From positions 1,426,001 through 1,490,000 of the forward strand of contig NZ_QPER01000001.1 in the NCBI RefSeq assembly GCF_009455635.1: a DNA stretch of 64,000 nt. The letters are read 5' to 3'. How positions within the stretch are numbered: position 1 is the first letter of the stretch; each line of letters begins with the position of its first letter. Positions 1-8,543 of the stretch are shown here, piece by piece. The notes beneath the pieces were generated by a model. It saw only the letters and a list, made by a program, of their open reading frames with translations. It made no database searches and had not been told where the DNA came from. Position numbers and translations under genes: made by a program. This stretch comes from Paraburkholderia agricolaris (GTDB lineage Bacteria > Pseudomonadota > Gammaproteobacteria > Burkholderiales > Burkholderiaceae).

Positions 1-483
1 GGTGGCACGGCCAAGCAATTTTCGATCACGGCTGTGTCGGCGCAGCAGATCGAGACCCGCAACCATCAAATCGAAGAGGTCGCGCGCATGTATGGCGTGC
101 CGCGGCCGCTTCTCATGATGGACGACACGAGTTGGGGCAGCGGCATCGAGCAGTTGGCAATCTTCTTTATCCAGTATGGCCTCGGGCACTGGTTTGTCTC
201 ATGGGAGCAGGCCGCCGCGCGCAGCTTCATCCCCGACAACCAGCTCGATAAACAGCAATTCAAGTTCAACGAAGGCGCGCTATTGCGCGGCACGCTCAAC
301 GATCAGGCGTCGTTCTTCTCGAAGGCGCTCGGCGCTGGCGGTCAGGCGCCGTGGATGTCCCAGAACGAAGTGCGCGAGCTCTCCGACCTGCCGAAATCCA
401 GTGATCCGCAGACCGATGCGTTGCGCAATCCAATGACACAGAAACCGAAAGGGACTGGCGATGAGCCTCCTGCAACTGCCTGA
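1..483 (+). CDS. Phage portal protein, C-terminal part (truncated by window edge)
   Basis: Reading frame 1 is open from the first base, so this is the 3' end of a gene that begins upstream. The visible part resembles the C-terminal third of HK97-family portal proteins, which form the dodecameric ring through which DNA enters the head. Supporting features are a core rich in F and W, the stretch around PWMSQNEVRE, and a proline/threonine-rich hydrophilic tail. Its end overlaps the next gene by 23 bases, suggesting translational coupling, and a ClpP-like protease and HK97 capsid gene follow directly, as usual for this head module. The call rests mainly on context and on the tail-end sequence. 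Confidence 0.82.
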   Translation, partial: GGTAKQFSITAVSAQQIETRNHQIEEVARMYGVPRPLLMMDDTSWGSGIEQLAIFFIQYGLGHWFVSWEQAAARSFIPDNQLDKQQFKFNEGALLRGTLNDQASFFSKALGAGGQAPWMSQNEVRELSDLPKSSDPQTDALRNPMTQKPKGTGDEPPATA

Positions 484-1306
484 GATTCGTGCCGATTTCC
501 GCCTGGGCGCGGCGCAGTTTGATATGCGTCCGGATGCGCTTGAGCGCTGGGAGCCCGAGGTGCGCGCGGCAAATGATGGTTCGCCGTCGATTTCGATCTA
601 CGACACCATCGGCGACAACTGGGAGGGTACCGGTGTAACGGCGACGCGCATCTCCGCCGCGCTGCGCAGTATCGGTGCGAACCAAGCCGTCACGGTCAAC
701 GTGAATTCGCCCGGTGGCGACTTCTTCGAAGGCGTCGCGATATACAACCTGCTTCGCCAACACCAGGCGAAGGTCACTGTGCAGGTGCTCGGTCTTGCGG
801 CATCTGCCGCATCCGTGATCGCGATGGCTGGCGACGAGATTTTGATGGGTGAAGGCTCGTTCCTCATGATCCACAACGCGTGGACGGTCGCGATCGGCAA
901 CCGGCACGATCTGGCTCAAGCGGCGCAGACGCTCGAACCATTCGACGCGGCAATGGCGAACTTGTACGCGAAGCGGGCAGGAATCACGCAAGGCGACGCG
1001 GCGAGCCTGATGGACAAGGAAACGTGGATCGGTGCCGACCAAGCTGTGAGCAACGGTTTTGCAACCGGCTTGATCGAAAGTGCCGAAGTCAGCAAGACAC
1101 AGACGTCATCGTCGACTACGCGAAAGACGCTCGCGATTGTCGAGGCGTCGATGGCTAAGGCGGGCTACTCTCGCTCGACCCGTCGCGAAGCAATCAAATC
1201 ACTTTTGTCCGGCACGCCGAGCGCTGCTGGAAACCCTGCCATGCCGAGCGCTGGCGAAGACGTTGCAGCATCGCTGCAAACCCTCATCAACGCATTGGGA
1301 AATTGA
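461..1306 (+). CDS. ClpP-like prohead maturation protease
   Basis: A 281-residue serine protease of the ClpP fold, used in many HK97-type phages to trim capsid and scaffold during head maturation. The ClpP signatures are visible: SPGGD near residues 83-87, GLAASAAS at 111-118 with the likely catalytic Ser115, and MIHNAW near 136-141 with the likely catalytic His138. The C-terminal third is less conserved and may act as scaffold or recognition segment. The start overlaps the portal gene and the capsid gene begins four bases after its stop, so portal, protease and capsid form one translation-coupled unit. No separate scaffold gene is visible. Confidence 0.93.
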   Translation: MSLLQLPEIRADFRLGAAQFDMRPDALERWEPEVRAANDGSPSISIYDTIGDNWEGTGVTATRISAALRSIGANQAVTVNVNSPGGDFFEGVAIYNLLRQHQAKVTVQVLGLAASAASVIAMAGDEILMGEGSFLMIHNAWTVAIGNRHDLAQAAQTLEPFDAAMANLYAKRAGITQGDAASLMDKETWIGADQAVSNGFATGLIESAEVSKTQTSSSTTRKTLAIVEASMAKAGYSRSTRREAIKSLLSGTPSAAGNPAMPSAGEDVAASLQTLINALGN

Positions 1307-1310
1307 AACC

Positions 1311-2591
1311 ATGAACAAACGCATTCTCATCGCCGCGATCGCGGCATCCCTGACAGGTAACGCCGGCGCCGTCACGCGCGGCATCGTCTCGGTGCGCGCG
1401 GACAGCGGCGCCGGCGACGTAAAGGCGCTCATCGAAGGCGTGAACAAGGCTTTTGCCGAGTTCAAAACCGAGCATACGAAGCAGCTCGAGGCGGTCAAGG
1501 CCGGCTTGCCGGCGTCGGACATCAACGCCAAGGTGGAGAAGATCAGCGCTGATCTGGATGCATTCCAGAAAGCGCTGGATGATCACAGCATCAAGATGGC
1601 GGCCCTTGAAATGGGCGGCGGCGGTGGTGCGAAGCTGCGCGACGCCGAATACACCGACGCCTTCCGCGCGCACGTGAAGCGCGGCGAGATCAACGCAGCG
1701 CTCAACAAGGGTGCCGACGAGCAGGGTGGCTATCTGACGCCCGTCGAATGGGATCGCACGATCATCGACAAGCTGGTGCTGATCTCGCCGATGCGCCAAT
1801 TGGCGCAGGTTCAGACGGTCTCGAAGGCTGGTTTTTCGAAGCTGTTCAACATGGGCGGCACGGCGAGCGGTTGGGTCGGTGAAACGGATGCGCGACCGCA
1901 GACTGGCACGGGCACGTTCAAGTCGCTGTCGTTCGCGTCGGGCGAGATCTACGCGAACCCGGCGGCCACGCAGCAGATCCTCGACGACAGCGAAATCGAT
2001 CTCGAAACTTGGCTGGCTAACGAAGTGCAGACCCAGTTCGCGAAGCAGGAAGGTCTCGCGTTCCTTTCGGGTGACGGCGCCAACAAGCCGAATGGCATCC
2101 TGACGTATGTTGCCGGCGGCGCGAACGCTGCAGCGCACCCGTTCGGTGCGATCCCGGTTGTGAACAGCGGTGCCGCAGCGACCATCGCGTCGGACAGCGT
2201 CATTGATCTGATCTACGACTTGCCCAGCGCTTTTACCGGCAATGCGCGCTTCACGATGAATCGCAACACGCAGCGCGTCATCCGCAAGCTGAAAGACGGC
2301 CAAGGTAACTATCTGTGGCAGCCGTCGTATGTCGCGGGGCAACCGGCGACGCTGGCGGGCTATCCGATCACGGAAGTGCCCGACATGCCGGACGTTGCGG
2401 CGAACTCGACGCCGATCCTGTTCGGCGACTTCAAGCAAACGTACCTGATCGTCGATCGTATCGGCGTGCGCGTGCTGCGCGATCCGTACACGGCCAAGCC
2501 GTATGTGCTGTTCTATACCACGAAGCGCGTGGGCGGCGGTTTGCTCAATCCGGAACCGATGCGCGCGATGAAAATCGCCGCTGCCGCGTAA
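1311..2591 (+). CDS. HK97-family major capsid protein
   Basis: A 426-residue capsid subunit. I start it at ATG 1311, right after the protease stop; the longer upstream frame only overlaps the protease. The first about 120 residues are helical and charged (E/K/A-rich), like the delta scaffold domain that the neighbouring protease removes, and end in a GGGGG linker. The rest has typical HK97 mature-capsid features, such as GGYLTPVEWD, which resembles the usual N-arm entry, and a tyrosine/valine-rich C-terminal P domain (VLFYTTKRVGGG). A strong intrinsic terminator follows, consistent with capsid being made in excess of downstream connector and tail proteins. Confidence 0.95.
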   Translation: MNKRILIAAIAASLTGNAGAVTRGIVSVRADSGAGDVKALIEGVNKAFAEFKTEHTKQLEAVKAGLPASDINAKVEKISADLDAFQKALDDHSIKMAALEMGGGGGAKLRDAEYTDAFRAHVKRGEINAALNKGADEQGGYLTPVEWDRTIIDKLVLISPMRQLAQVQTVSKAGFSKLFNMGGTASGWVGETDARPQTGTGTFKSLSFASGEIYANPAATQQILDDSEIDLETWLANEVQTQFAKQEGLAFLSGDGANKPNGILTYVAGGANAAAHPFGAIPVVNSGAAATIASDSVIDLIYDLPSAFTGNARFTMNRNTQRVIRKLKDGQGNYLWQPSYVAGQPATLAGYPITEVPDMPDVAANSTPILFGDFKQTYLIVDRIGVRVLRDPYTAKPYVLFYTTKRVGGGLLNPEPMRAMKIAAAA

Positions 2592-2618
2592 CTCGAATCT
2601 CCGTAGGGTGTGTGGTTT

Positions 2619-2651
2619 AAGGGGCGTCCTTGTGGCGCCCCTTCTTTTTTT
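2619..2651 (+). terminator. Rho-independent terminator after the capsid gene
   Basis: AAGGGGCG (2619-2626) pairs perfectly with CGCCCCTT (2636-2643) around a 9-base loop and is followed by a run of T. It lies between the capsid stop and the ribosome binding site of the next small gene, so it probably attenuates late transcription. Confidence 0.85.
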
Positions 2652-2661
2652 GGAGGCAGAT

Positions 2662-2817
2662 ATGAAGTTCATCAAGGCGTTCCGCGGCGTGCCGGAGGGC
2701 GAGATTTATCCCAAGCAGTTCGAAGCCGGCGACGAGTGCCCGCCGGAACTCGAGGCAGGTGCGAACGAGCTCGGCGCGCTCGAAAGCGCCAAAAAACCGG
2801 CGAAGGTCACCGAATAA
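2662..2817 (+). CDS. Small phage protein of unknown function
   Basis: A 51-residue acidic protein starting MKFIKAFRG. The start is set by a strong Shine-Dalgarno GGAGG about 5-8 bases before ATG 2662; a longer frame upstream would run through the terminator. It sits between capsid and the first connector, where many HK97-type phages carry a short hypothetical gene. The N-terminal half (FRGVPEGEIYPKQFEAGDE) resembles a small SH3-like or decoration-type domain, but I cannot assign a role. Coding potential is supported by spacing: it ends three bases before the next start. Confidence 0.75.
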   Translation: MKFIKAFRGVPEGEIYPKQFEAGDECPPELEAGANELGALESAKKPAKVTE

Positions 2818-2820
2818 GCA

Positions 2821-3162
2821 ATGGCACTCGTCGATCTAAGGCTGGCGCTCGGCTTCCTTCGGCAGGACGCCGGCGTGGAAGATGACGTCGTGCAGGCGCT
2901 GCTCGACGGCGCGACGCAGTCGGCGATCGACTATCTGAATCGCCAGGTGTTCGACGATGCTGGTTCGATGGCCGCCGCGGTCACTGCCGGCACGGCCGGC
3001 GATAACCCGATGGTCGTCAACGGTGCGGTCAAGGCGGCGATCCTGAAGACGACCGGCGAACTGTATGCAAACCGTGAGGATTCTGCTCTCGGACATGTAG
3101 TCGAGCTGCCGTTCAATGCGCGGACGCTGCTGCGCCCGCACCGAATCGTGCCGGGCCTCTGA
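2821..3162 (+). CDS. Head-tail connector protein (HK97 gp6-like)
   Basis: A 113-residue protein matching the phage DNA-packaging/connector family that forms the adaptor ring beneath the portal. It begins with the typical short helical segment (LRLALGFLRQDAGVEDD), continues with an alanine-rich helix (LLDGATQSAIDYLNRQVF), and has the aromatic NREDS-like motif before the C-terminus. The stop overlaps the next start by one base (TGATG). Position between capsid and the head-closure gene fits the assignment. Confidence 0.87.
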   Translation: MALVDLRLALGFLRQDAGVEDDVVQALLDGATQSAIDYLNRQVFDDAGSMAAAVTAGTAGDNPMVVNGAVKAAILKTTGELYANREDSALGHVVELPFNARTLLRPHRIVPGL

Positions 3163-3515
3163 TGCGCGCGGGCGATCTTAACCGGCGTGTGCGCATCGAG
3201 CGTAACGGTGGCGCCGAGGATGAGCTTGGCCAGCCGATTCCCGGCTGGGTCGAGGTCACTACCGTCTGGTGCAACGTCAAGATGCTGACCGGCAAGGAAA
3301 CGTTGACCTCCGAGGCTGAAGTTGCCAACGCAACCGCAAGCCTCCGAATTCGCTATCGAACGGGCATCGATAACGGCATGCGCGCTGTGCTGCTGAAGTT
3401 CGTCGACGGGCAATCGGTCGAAGACGTCGTTTTCAACATTCTCGTGCCGCTGCCGAATGTGGCGAGCCGCGAATACACGGATCTGGCCTGCTCGGCCTTT
3501 TCTAACAATGGCTAG
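3162..3515 (+). CDS. Phage head closure protein (SPP1 gp16 / HK97 gp7-like adaptor)
   Basis: A 117-residue beta-rich protein of the head-tail adaptor family that plugs the connector. It shows the hallmark start MRAGDLNRRVRIE followed by a short E/D-rich loop and a tryptophan-containing strand (GWVEVTTVWC), then the ATASLRIRYR segment typical of this family. The start codon shares one base with the previous stop, and the end overlaps the next gene by eight bases, consistent with equimolar translation of the neck proteins. Confidence 0.88.
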   Translation: MRAGDLNRRVRIERNGGAEDELGQPIPGWVEVTTVWCNVKMLTGKETLTSEAEVANATASLRIRYRTGIDNGMRAVLLKFVDGQSVEDVVFNILVPLPNVASREYTDLACSAFSNNG

Positions 3516-3861
3516 TGCTGAATCCATCACCGCGGTGGCGCTGAAGCCGCTCGCCGGCGGTCGCGTCTATCCCGACGTTGCGCCGGCGTCTCCAACGAAA
3601 CCGTACATCGTCTATCAGTCTGTCGGTGGCGTCGATGAGACGACATTCGACGGCCCCGACACGCTTCAAAACAGCCGCATGCAGGTGGCCGTATGGGCAA
3701 CCACGCGCGCCGAGGCGGCAACCATCATCAAACAGGTGCGCTCTGGGCTGACTGCCGCGCCTGTTCTCGGGACGCCGATTGGCGCGCCCGTGAGCGTCTA
3801 CGAGGACGACACGAAGCTTTACGGCAGTCGGCAAGACTTTTCTATCTGGTATCAGGAGTGA
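3508..3861 (+). CDS. DUF3168-family tail completion/terminator protein
   Basis: A 117-residue protein. I choose ATG 3508 (MASAESITAV) rather than the longer frame from 3457, because this gives an eight-base overlap with the upstream stop and the usual DUF3168 length. The family is associated with tail termination in siphophages, equivalent in position to lambda gpU. Visible family traits are an early LKPL segment, the strand YIVYQSVGG, and the helix-rich AEAATIIKQVRSGL, which pairs monomers in the ring. It directly precedes the tail tube gene. Confidence 0.85.
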   Translation: MASAESITAVALKPLAGGRVYPDVAPASPTKPYIVYQSVGGVDETTFDGPDTLQNSRMQVAVWATTRAEAATIIKQVRSGLTAAPVLGTPIGAPVSVYEDDTKLYGSRQDFSIWYQE

Positions 3862-3865
3862 AACC

Positions 3866-4300
3866 ATGACCAGCACCGCGATTAGCGCGCAGGGCAGTAA
3901 GTTCTTCATCGACACCGCAGTTAAGGGTGCCGCACAACCCACCTGGACGCAGGTAAAGAACGTGAAGTCGTACAGCGGATTCGACGGCAGCGCGACAGAA
4001 ATCGACATTACCGATCTGGATTCCGAGGCGAAGGAGAAGCGCCTCGGGCTGATGGATAACGGCTCGTTCTCTATGGACGTCAACGTGAATATGGCCGACC
4101 CCGGCCAGGCCGCGCTCAAGGTCGCGCAGAAGGCGTCGAGCCTGGAGTCGTTTAAGTTGCAGTACCCCGATGGTACGGCCGACGCATTTAGCGCGTCTGT
4201 GAAGTCGTTTCCAATCGCCGGCTCGACTGATGGCGTGATTACGTCAACCATCGCGCTCACCGTGTCCGGTGCGGTTAAGCCGGTGGCAGCGGGGGCTTGA
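3866..4300 (+). CDS. Phage major tail tube protein
   Basis: A 144-residue protein similar in order and features to lambda gpV-like tail tube subunits, which stack as hexamers around the tape measure. Visible features are an early SKFFID strand, the SYSGFDGSATEIDITDLDS loop segment typical of tube proteins, and alternating hydrophobic strands toward the C-terminus (STIALTVSGAVKPV). There is no obvious C-terminal Ig domain, so it is the short form. A good ribosome site (AGGAG) precedes ATG 3866. It is followed four bases later by the tail chaperone gene. Confidence 0.88.
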   Translation: MTSTAISAQGSKFFIDTAVKGAAQPTWTQVKNVKSYSGFDGSATEIDITDLDSEAKEKRLGLMDNGSFSMDVNVNMADPGQAALKVAQKASSLESFKLQYPDGTADAFSASVKSFPIAGSTDGVITSTIALTVSGAVKPVAAGA

Positions 4301-4303
4301 GCA

Positions 4304-4687
4304 ATGCTGACAAAAGAACAGATTTTCGCGGCGCGGGATTTACAGACCGAAGACGTCGATGTGCCCGAGTGGGGTGGCAAGGTGCGTATCAGCGTCATGA
4401 GCGGACGAACCCGCGAGGCGCTGATGGCTTTGTTGCAGGAGCCGCAAGCTATGTCGCGGTTTCAGGCGCTGGTGCTCGCGAGCACGGTCGTCGGCGACGA
4501 CGGCGCGGTCGTGTTCTCCGAAGGAGACATTGAGCAGCTTCGCGACAAGAGCACAGATGTTCTCGTGCGCCTTGTCGACGTCGCCATGCGTTTGAACAAG
4601 ATCGGTGCGAAGGCGACGGAGGAAGTGGAAAAAAACTCCGAAGCCGCCATGAGCGGCTCTTCTGGTTCCGACTCGCCCGCGAATTAG
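4304..4687 (+). CDS. Tail assembly chaperone, gpG-like
   Basis: A 127-residue unshifted product equivalent to lambda gpG. Tail chaperones bind the tape measure before tube polymerisation and are absent from the virion. The protein is helical and acidic, with a conserved-looking core (WGGKVRISVMSGRTREAL) and a serine/glycine-rich low-complexity tail after the slippery site. That abrupt change in character after residue 111 is what is expected where the zero frame serves only as a terminator for the unshifted product. Confidence 0.9.
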   Translation: MLTKEQIFAARDLQTEDVDVPEWGGKVRISVMSGRTREALMALLQEPQAMSRFQALVLASTVVGDDGAVVFSEGDIEQLRDKSTDVLVRLVDVAMRLNKIGAKATEEVEKNSEAAMSGSSGSDSPAN

Positions 4688-4995
4688 GAATGTCGGTTGC
4701 GCGCTGCCAGGAAGAGGTTAGCAGCGCGGAATTCGCTGAATGGCTCGCGTACTACCAGATCGAACCCTTCGGGACGCGAATGGATGATCTTCGAGCGGGC
4801 GCGATCGTGGCGGCGATCTACAACGTCAACCGTGACACAAAGAAGGCGCCGGATCCATTCGGCCCTAGCGACGTCATTCCGTGGATAAATGGCCTCACAC
4901 CGGCACAGGATGCAGAGCCGGTGTTGCTGGACGATCCAGCTGAGCAGACTGCAATGCTTCGCGCCTCACTCTTTGGCAGGACGGCGCATGGCTAG
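4304..4995 (+). CDS. Tail assembly chaperone G-T frameshift fusion
   Basis: Joined reading: 4304-4636 in the zero frame, then -1 into the frame ending at 4995, giving about 230 residues. The T part continues seamlessly from the slip site with FWFRLARELGMSV, a pattern diagnostic of lambda gpT-like domains, and ends in an acidic tail. A separate T gene starting at ATG 4690 would lose the conserved FW-RLARELG segment, so it is probably never made alone. In lambda the G-T form recruits tail tube subunits to the tape measure. The T end overlaps the next gene by eight bases. Confidence 0.88.
4630..4636 (+). other. Programmed -1 ribosomal frameshift site (A AAA AAC)
   Basis: The zero-frame codons GAA AAA AAC present the canonical slippery heptamer A AAA AAC. 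After a -1 slip the frame is open through 4995 and immediately encodes a sequence strongly resembling the start of T-type proteins (ERLFWFRLARELG), which lies upstream of the only ATG in that frame. Seen directly in sequence; slippage efficiency is unknown. Confidence 0.9.
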
Positions 4996-5389
4996 AGCGT
5001 TTGAGACATCGAATCCGGGTGCGCTCACGGCGCAACTGGACGCACTCGACACGGCGGTTAGCGAATCGACGCTGCGCAAGGCTGCGCTCGTCGGCGCAAA
5101 TATCTTTCTGGCAGAAGAGAAACTGCGAATTCCCCGCGATACAGGCAAGGGCGCGCAGTCGCTGATCATTGCCTATGACGCTGAGCAATCTGTGCCAGGA
5201 AAACTGGCGTCGTACATCGTGACGTGGCTCAAAGACGCGTATTACCTGCGGTTTGTCGAGTACGGACGCTCAGGTATGGCCGCGGAGCCGTTCAAGAGGC
5301 CGGCATACGAGGCAAAGAAGAAGGCGGCAGCCCAAGCGGTTGCCGATGCGATCGACTCCGAGATCAAGGCGAAAACAAGTGGCAAATGA
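4988..5389 (+). CDS. HK97 gp10-like tail component
   Basis: A 133-residue protein starting at ATG 4988 (MARAFETSN). It fits the HK97-gp10 family by length, by an N-terminal helix pair, by the PRDTGKGAQSL segment (these proteins typically carry P-x-DTG-x-L), and by the YYLRFVEYGRSGMAAEPFKRPA motif. The family usually lies between head closure and tail tube genes; here it sits between the T frame and the tape measure, an uncommon position. It overlaps T by eight bases and the tape measure start by eleven. Confidence 0.85.
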   Translation: MARAFETSNPGALTAQLDALDTAVSESTLRKAALVGANIFLAEEKLRIPRDTGKGAQSLIIAYDAEQSVPGKLASYIVTWLKDAYYLRFVEYGRSGMAAEPFKRPAYEAKKKAAAQAVADAIDSEIKAKTSGK

Positions 5390-8182
5390 GAGCGTAACGC
5401 GGGTCACAGCCGATGCGAGCGGCTATCGATCGGAGCTGGATTCTGCGCGCAAGTCGGCTCAGGCCTTCATGCAGACGCAGGATCAGGCGTCGCAGCGTGT
5501 TGCCGCCGCTCAAAGGGCAATTTCCGAAGCTACCGAAAATGGTAGCAAGGCGAGTGCGCGAGAAATCAATTCGTTTGTCTCGTCGCTTACGCGCGCCGCG
5601 GACACGGCGGGCAAAACGCGCGCCGAAATTTTGCAGCTTCGCGCGGCCTCTTTGGGAGTTGCCAGTTCGACCCAGCAGTACATCGAAAGGATTGCAGAGG
5701 CGTCGAAGCACACCGAAGAGTTCAGCCTCAAGACTGCCGGTGCGCGCCGAGAGTTGCTGGTTCTTGCGCACGAAGCATCGCAAGGGAGTTGGAAGAATTT
5801 CGGCGGCTCGCTGATGGTGTTGGGCGAAAAAACTGATGCGATGGCCAGCATCCTTTCGCCGGCTGGGATGGGAATCAGCGCCGCACTCGCTGCAATCGGC
5901 GCTCTCGGTATTGCGATGTACAAGGGAGCGACGGAATCCGATGCGCTCAGCGCGGCACTGAAGAACACGGGAAACTTCGCGGGTAAGACCGCGGGGCAGG
6001 TGAGTGACCTTGCTGTCGCAATTGGTAGCGTTCAGGGCGGCACCACCGAGGTCCAGAAGGTCCTCACCGGCTTGATCTCGACCGGCCGCTTTAGCGGCGA
6101 TGCGCTGGGAGCAGTTGCGAAGTCCGTCATCGCCATGTCGGATGCGACCGGCGAGAGCGCCGACAAGGTGATCGAGCAGTACGTGAAGATGTCGGACGGC
6201 GTTGCGAAGTGGGCCGAGGAGCAGAACAAGCAATACCACTTTCTAACGCTGGCGCAATACGACCATATTAAGGCACTGGAGGAGTCCGGCGCGCAATCGG
6301 CAGCCCAGGCGCAGGTTGCAGATCAACTTACCGAGGCTCTCGGAAAACAACATACGGAGCTGGGGTGGTTGCCCGCTGCGTGGCATGCCGTCGGTGAAGC
6401 TGCCCAATCAGCATGGCGCCAGATGATGAATCTCGGCAAACCAACGAGCGCCGAGGATAAGTTGGGCGCGCTTAAGGCCGAGCTCGTGCAGGCAACGGCG
6501 GATATGGCTGCCGGCGGAACGTCGGTTTCTGCAGATGGTGTGTCGGTCTTCGCTTCAAAAGACGATATGCAGGGGCGCATAAAGCAGTTGCAGTCACAGA
6601 TTGCGAATCAGCAGGCCTTCGTCGATAACGAGCAGAAATTTGCCGCGCAGCAAGAGCAGAACGGCAAGGTCCACCAGGCCGCCATCGATGCCAACAACGC
6701 GCTTACCAAAAGCCTCGAGTCGCTCGACAAGGGTTATGCGAAAGACGAGGCGATGCGCAAGCTGTATCAACAATTTGTCGCGCTGAAGAAGGAATATGAG
6801 AACACCGGTGTGATGCCCTCGAATTATCGGGGCGTTTCGTTCAACGTGCACACCGGTGATTTCAGCGGCGGACTTTATGACAAAGCTGCGGCTGACATCG
6901 CGGACAAGTTTAAGGATAAAACGCCGAAGCACCAGAAAGCGTACACCGACGACGCTGCTACCCGATTCATCCAGCAGCTACGCGATCAGGGCGCGCAGTT
7001 GCAGGCGCAGCTCGATACCACCGACAAGCTGACGGCGGCCGAGAAGGATCTCGTTAAATTCAACCAGCAGGTTGGCGACTGGAAAGGCAAGACCCTTACG
7101 GCGGATCAAAAGAGCTTCTTGGCTAACCAGGATGCGATCCGCGCACAGTTGCAGAAGAATGTCGAGCTTGAAAAAGAAGTTAAACACAACGAAGACATTG
7201 CCAAACTGAAGGAGCGCTCCGCGCAAATCGATGCGTCAATTGCGAGCTATCAGAACGGGCTGAACGAACAGTATGGTCGTCAGCTCGACGCGTTCGGAAT
7301 GGGAGCGGATGCCGTCCGTAATGCGCAGGCCGTGAAGTCGATCTATGCAGAGTATCAGCGGCTTCAGGAGCAGCTCGACAAGGTGACGCCCAAGGACCTG
7401 CTGGGGGCACTGACTATACGAAGGCTTCCGCTGACATCCAGGCCGGCCTCGCCCAGTCTCTCCAGGATTACGACACTTACTACTCGTCGCTCAAGGCGAA
7501 GCAGGCCGATTGGACGAATGGTGCGTCGGAGGCCTTGGCGAACTATCGCGATAGCGCAGCGAATGTTGCGGCGTCCGTTGCGTCAACGTTTCAAGGTGCG
7601 TTCCGCGGGATGGAGGATGCCTTCGCGTCGCTCGTCACGACTGGCAAGGCCAACTTCGGCGATCTCGCGAAGAGCGTTATCGCCGACATCGCTCGCATGC
7701 AGGCGCGCGCAGCGATCTCAGGTTTGTTCAGCTATGCGACCAGTGCGTTCGGCAGTTATTTCGGCGACTCACCTATGCTGGGACATGCCACGGGCGGTTA
7801 CATCAGCGGCCCGGGAACGGGCACCAGCGATAGCATCATGGCGCGCTTGAGCAACGGCGAATTCGTCATGACGGCGGATGCTGTTAAGCGCATTGGTCCG
7901 GCAAACCTCGACGCGATGAACAACGGGGCGAGTGTGCACAGCATGGCCCGTTTTGCGTCGGGCGGCCTCGTCGGATCAAACGTCGCTTCCGCTTCGGCCG
8001 CTCGTGGTGATGGCGCCGCGGTCTCTCTTACGGTTCAGACGAGCGAAGGGGGCAATGGTCTGACGGCATCCGATGCGAAGTGGCTGCAAGGCCAGCTCAA
8101 GAATCTTGTCGACGCGCGTATCGCCGCCAAGATGAAAGGGCAGGGTGGCTACGCCTGGCAGCTTGCTAACCGGTCGGTGTAA
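5379..8182 (+). pseudogene. Tail tape measure protein, interrupted by a homopolymer frameshift
   Basis: Lambda-type tape measure, whose length sets tail length. Start is GTG 5379 (V-ANESVTRVTADASG), overlapping the previous gene. The N-terminal 675 residues run to about 7403 with long amphipathic/coiled-coil segments and a hydrophobic stretch near residues 160-185. At a GGGGG run (7403-7407) the correct frame shifts by -1. The real continuation (GTDYTKASADIQAGL) starts at 7406 and runs to 8182, ending in the lambda-family C-terminal domain (FGDLAKSVIADIARMQ and the GGYISGPGTGTSDS segment). The original frame after 7410 is arginine/serine-rich nonsense. One missing G restores an approximately 933-residue protein. 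It could be a true mutation or a sequencing indel; no canonical slippery heptamer is present. Confidence 0.88.
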
Positions 8183-8184
8183 AG

Positions 8185-8538
8185 ATGACGACGCAGACTT
8201 TCACCTGGGTACCGACGGTTGCTGGATCGTCGGGTGACGCCATGCTTCTTGTGCGCAAGGCGCAGTTCGGCGATGGATACGCTCAGCGTGCCCCGGACGG
8301 GCTCAATAACCGTTCATCTTCGTACAACCTGACATTCATTGGCGACGCCACGAAGATCTCGGCAATCATGGCCTTCCTCGACGCGCGCGCCGGCGGCGAG
8401 GCGTTCTACTGGACGCCGCTGCTGCGTCCTCAATCGCTGTTCACCTGTGAGAAGTATTCAGAGCCGACGAAAGACGGCAACGTCTACACGATGACGGCGC
8501 AGTTCGATCAGACGTTCGACACAACTTCCGCTACCTGA
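8185..8538 (+). CDS. Phage minor tail protein (lambda gpM-like)
   Basis: A 117-residue protein matching the lambda gpM minor tail family that joins the tail tip complex after the tape measure. It shows the family start TFTWVPT, the conserved QFGDGYAQRAPDGLN segment (residues about 31-45), a compact beta-rich core, and the FYWTPLLRPQSLFTCEKY motif before the C-terminus. It begins three bases after the tape measure stop. Length and order agree with lambda-like tails. Confidence 0.92.
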   Translation: MTTQTFTWVPTVAGSSGDAMLLVRKAQFGDGYAQRAPDGLNNRSSSYNLTFIGDATKISAIMAFLDARAGGEAFYWTPLLRPQSLFTCEKYSEPTKDGNVYTMTAQFDQTFDTTSAT

Positions 8539-8543
8539 ATTCC

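Noticed and set aside
1287..2675. Long minus-strand frames across the capsid gene and many other GC-rich genes
   Set aside because: High GC content leaves antisense frames open; they are arginine/histidine-rich with no family resemblance.
7403..7409. Programmed frameshift at the tape measure G run
   Set aside because: The site G GGG GCA does not fit X XXY YYZ, and tape measure genes are not known to use frameshifting; an indel is simpler.
7410..7850. Continuation of the tape measure frame past the G run
   Set aside because: Arginine/serine-rich nonsense; the real tape measure sequence is in the -1 frame.
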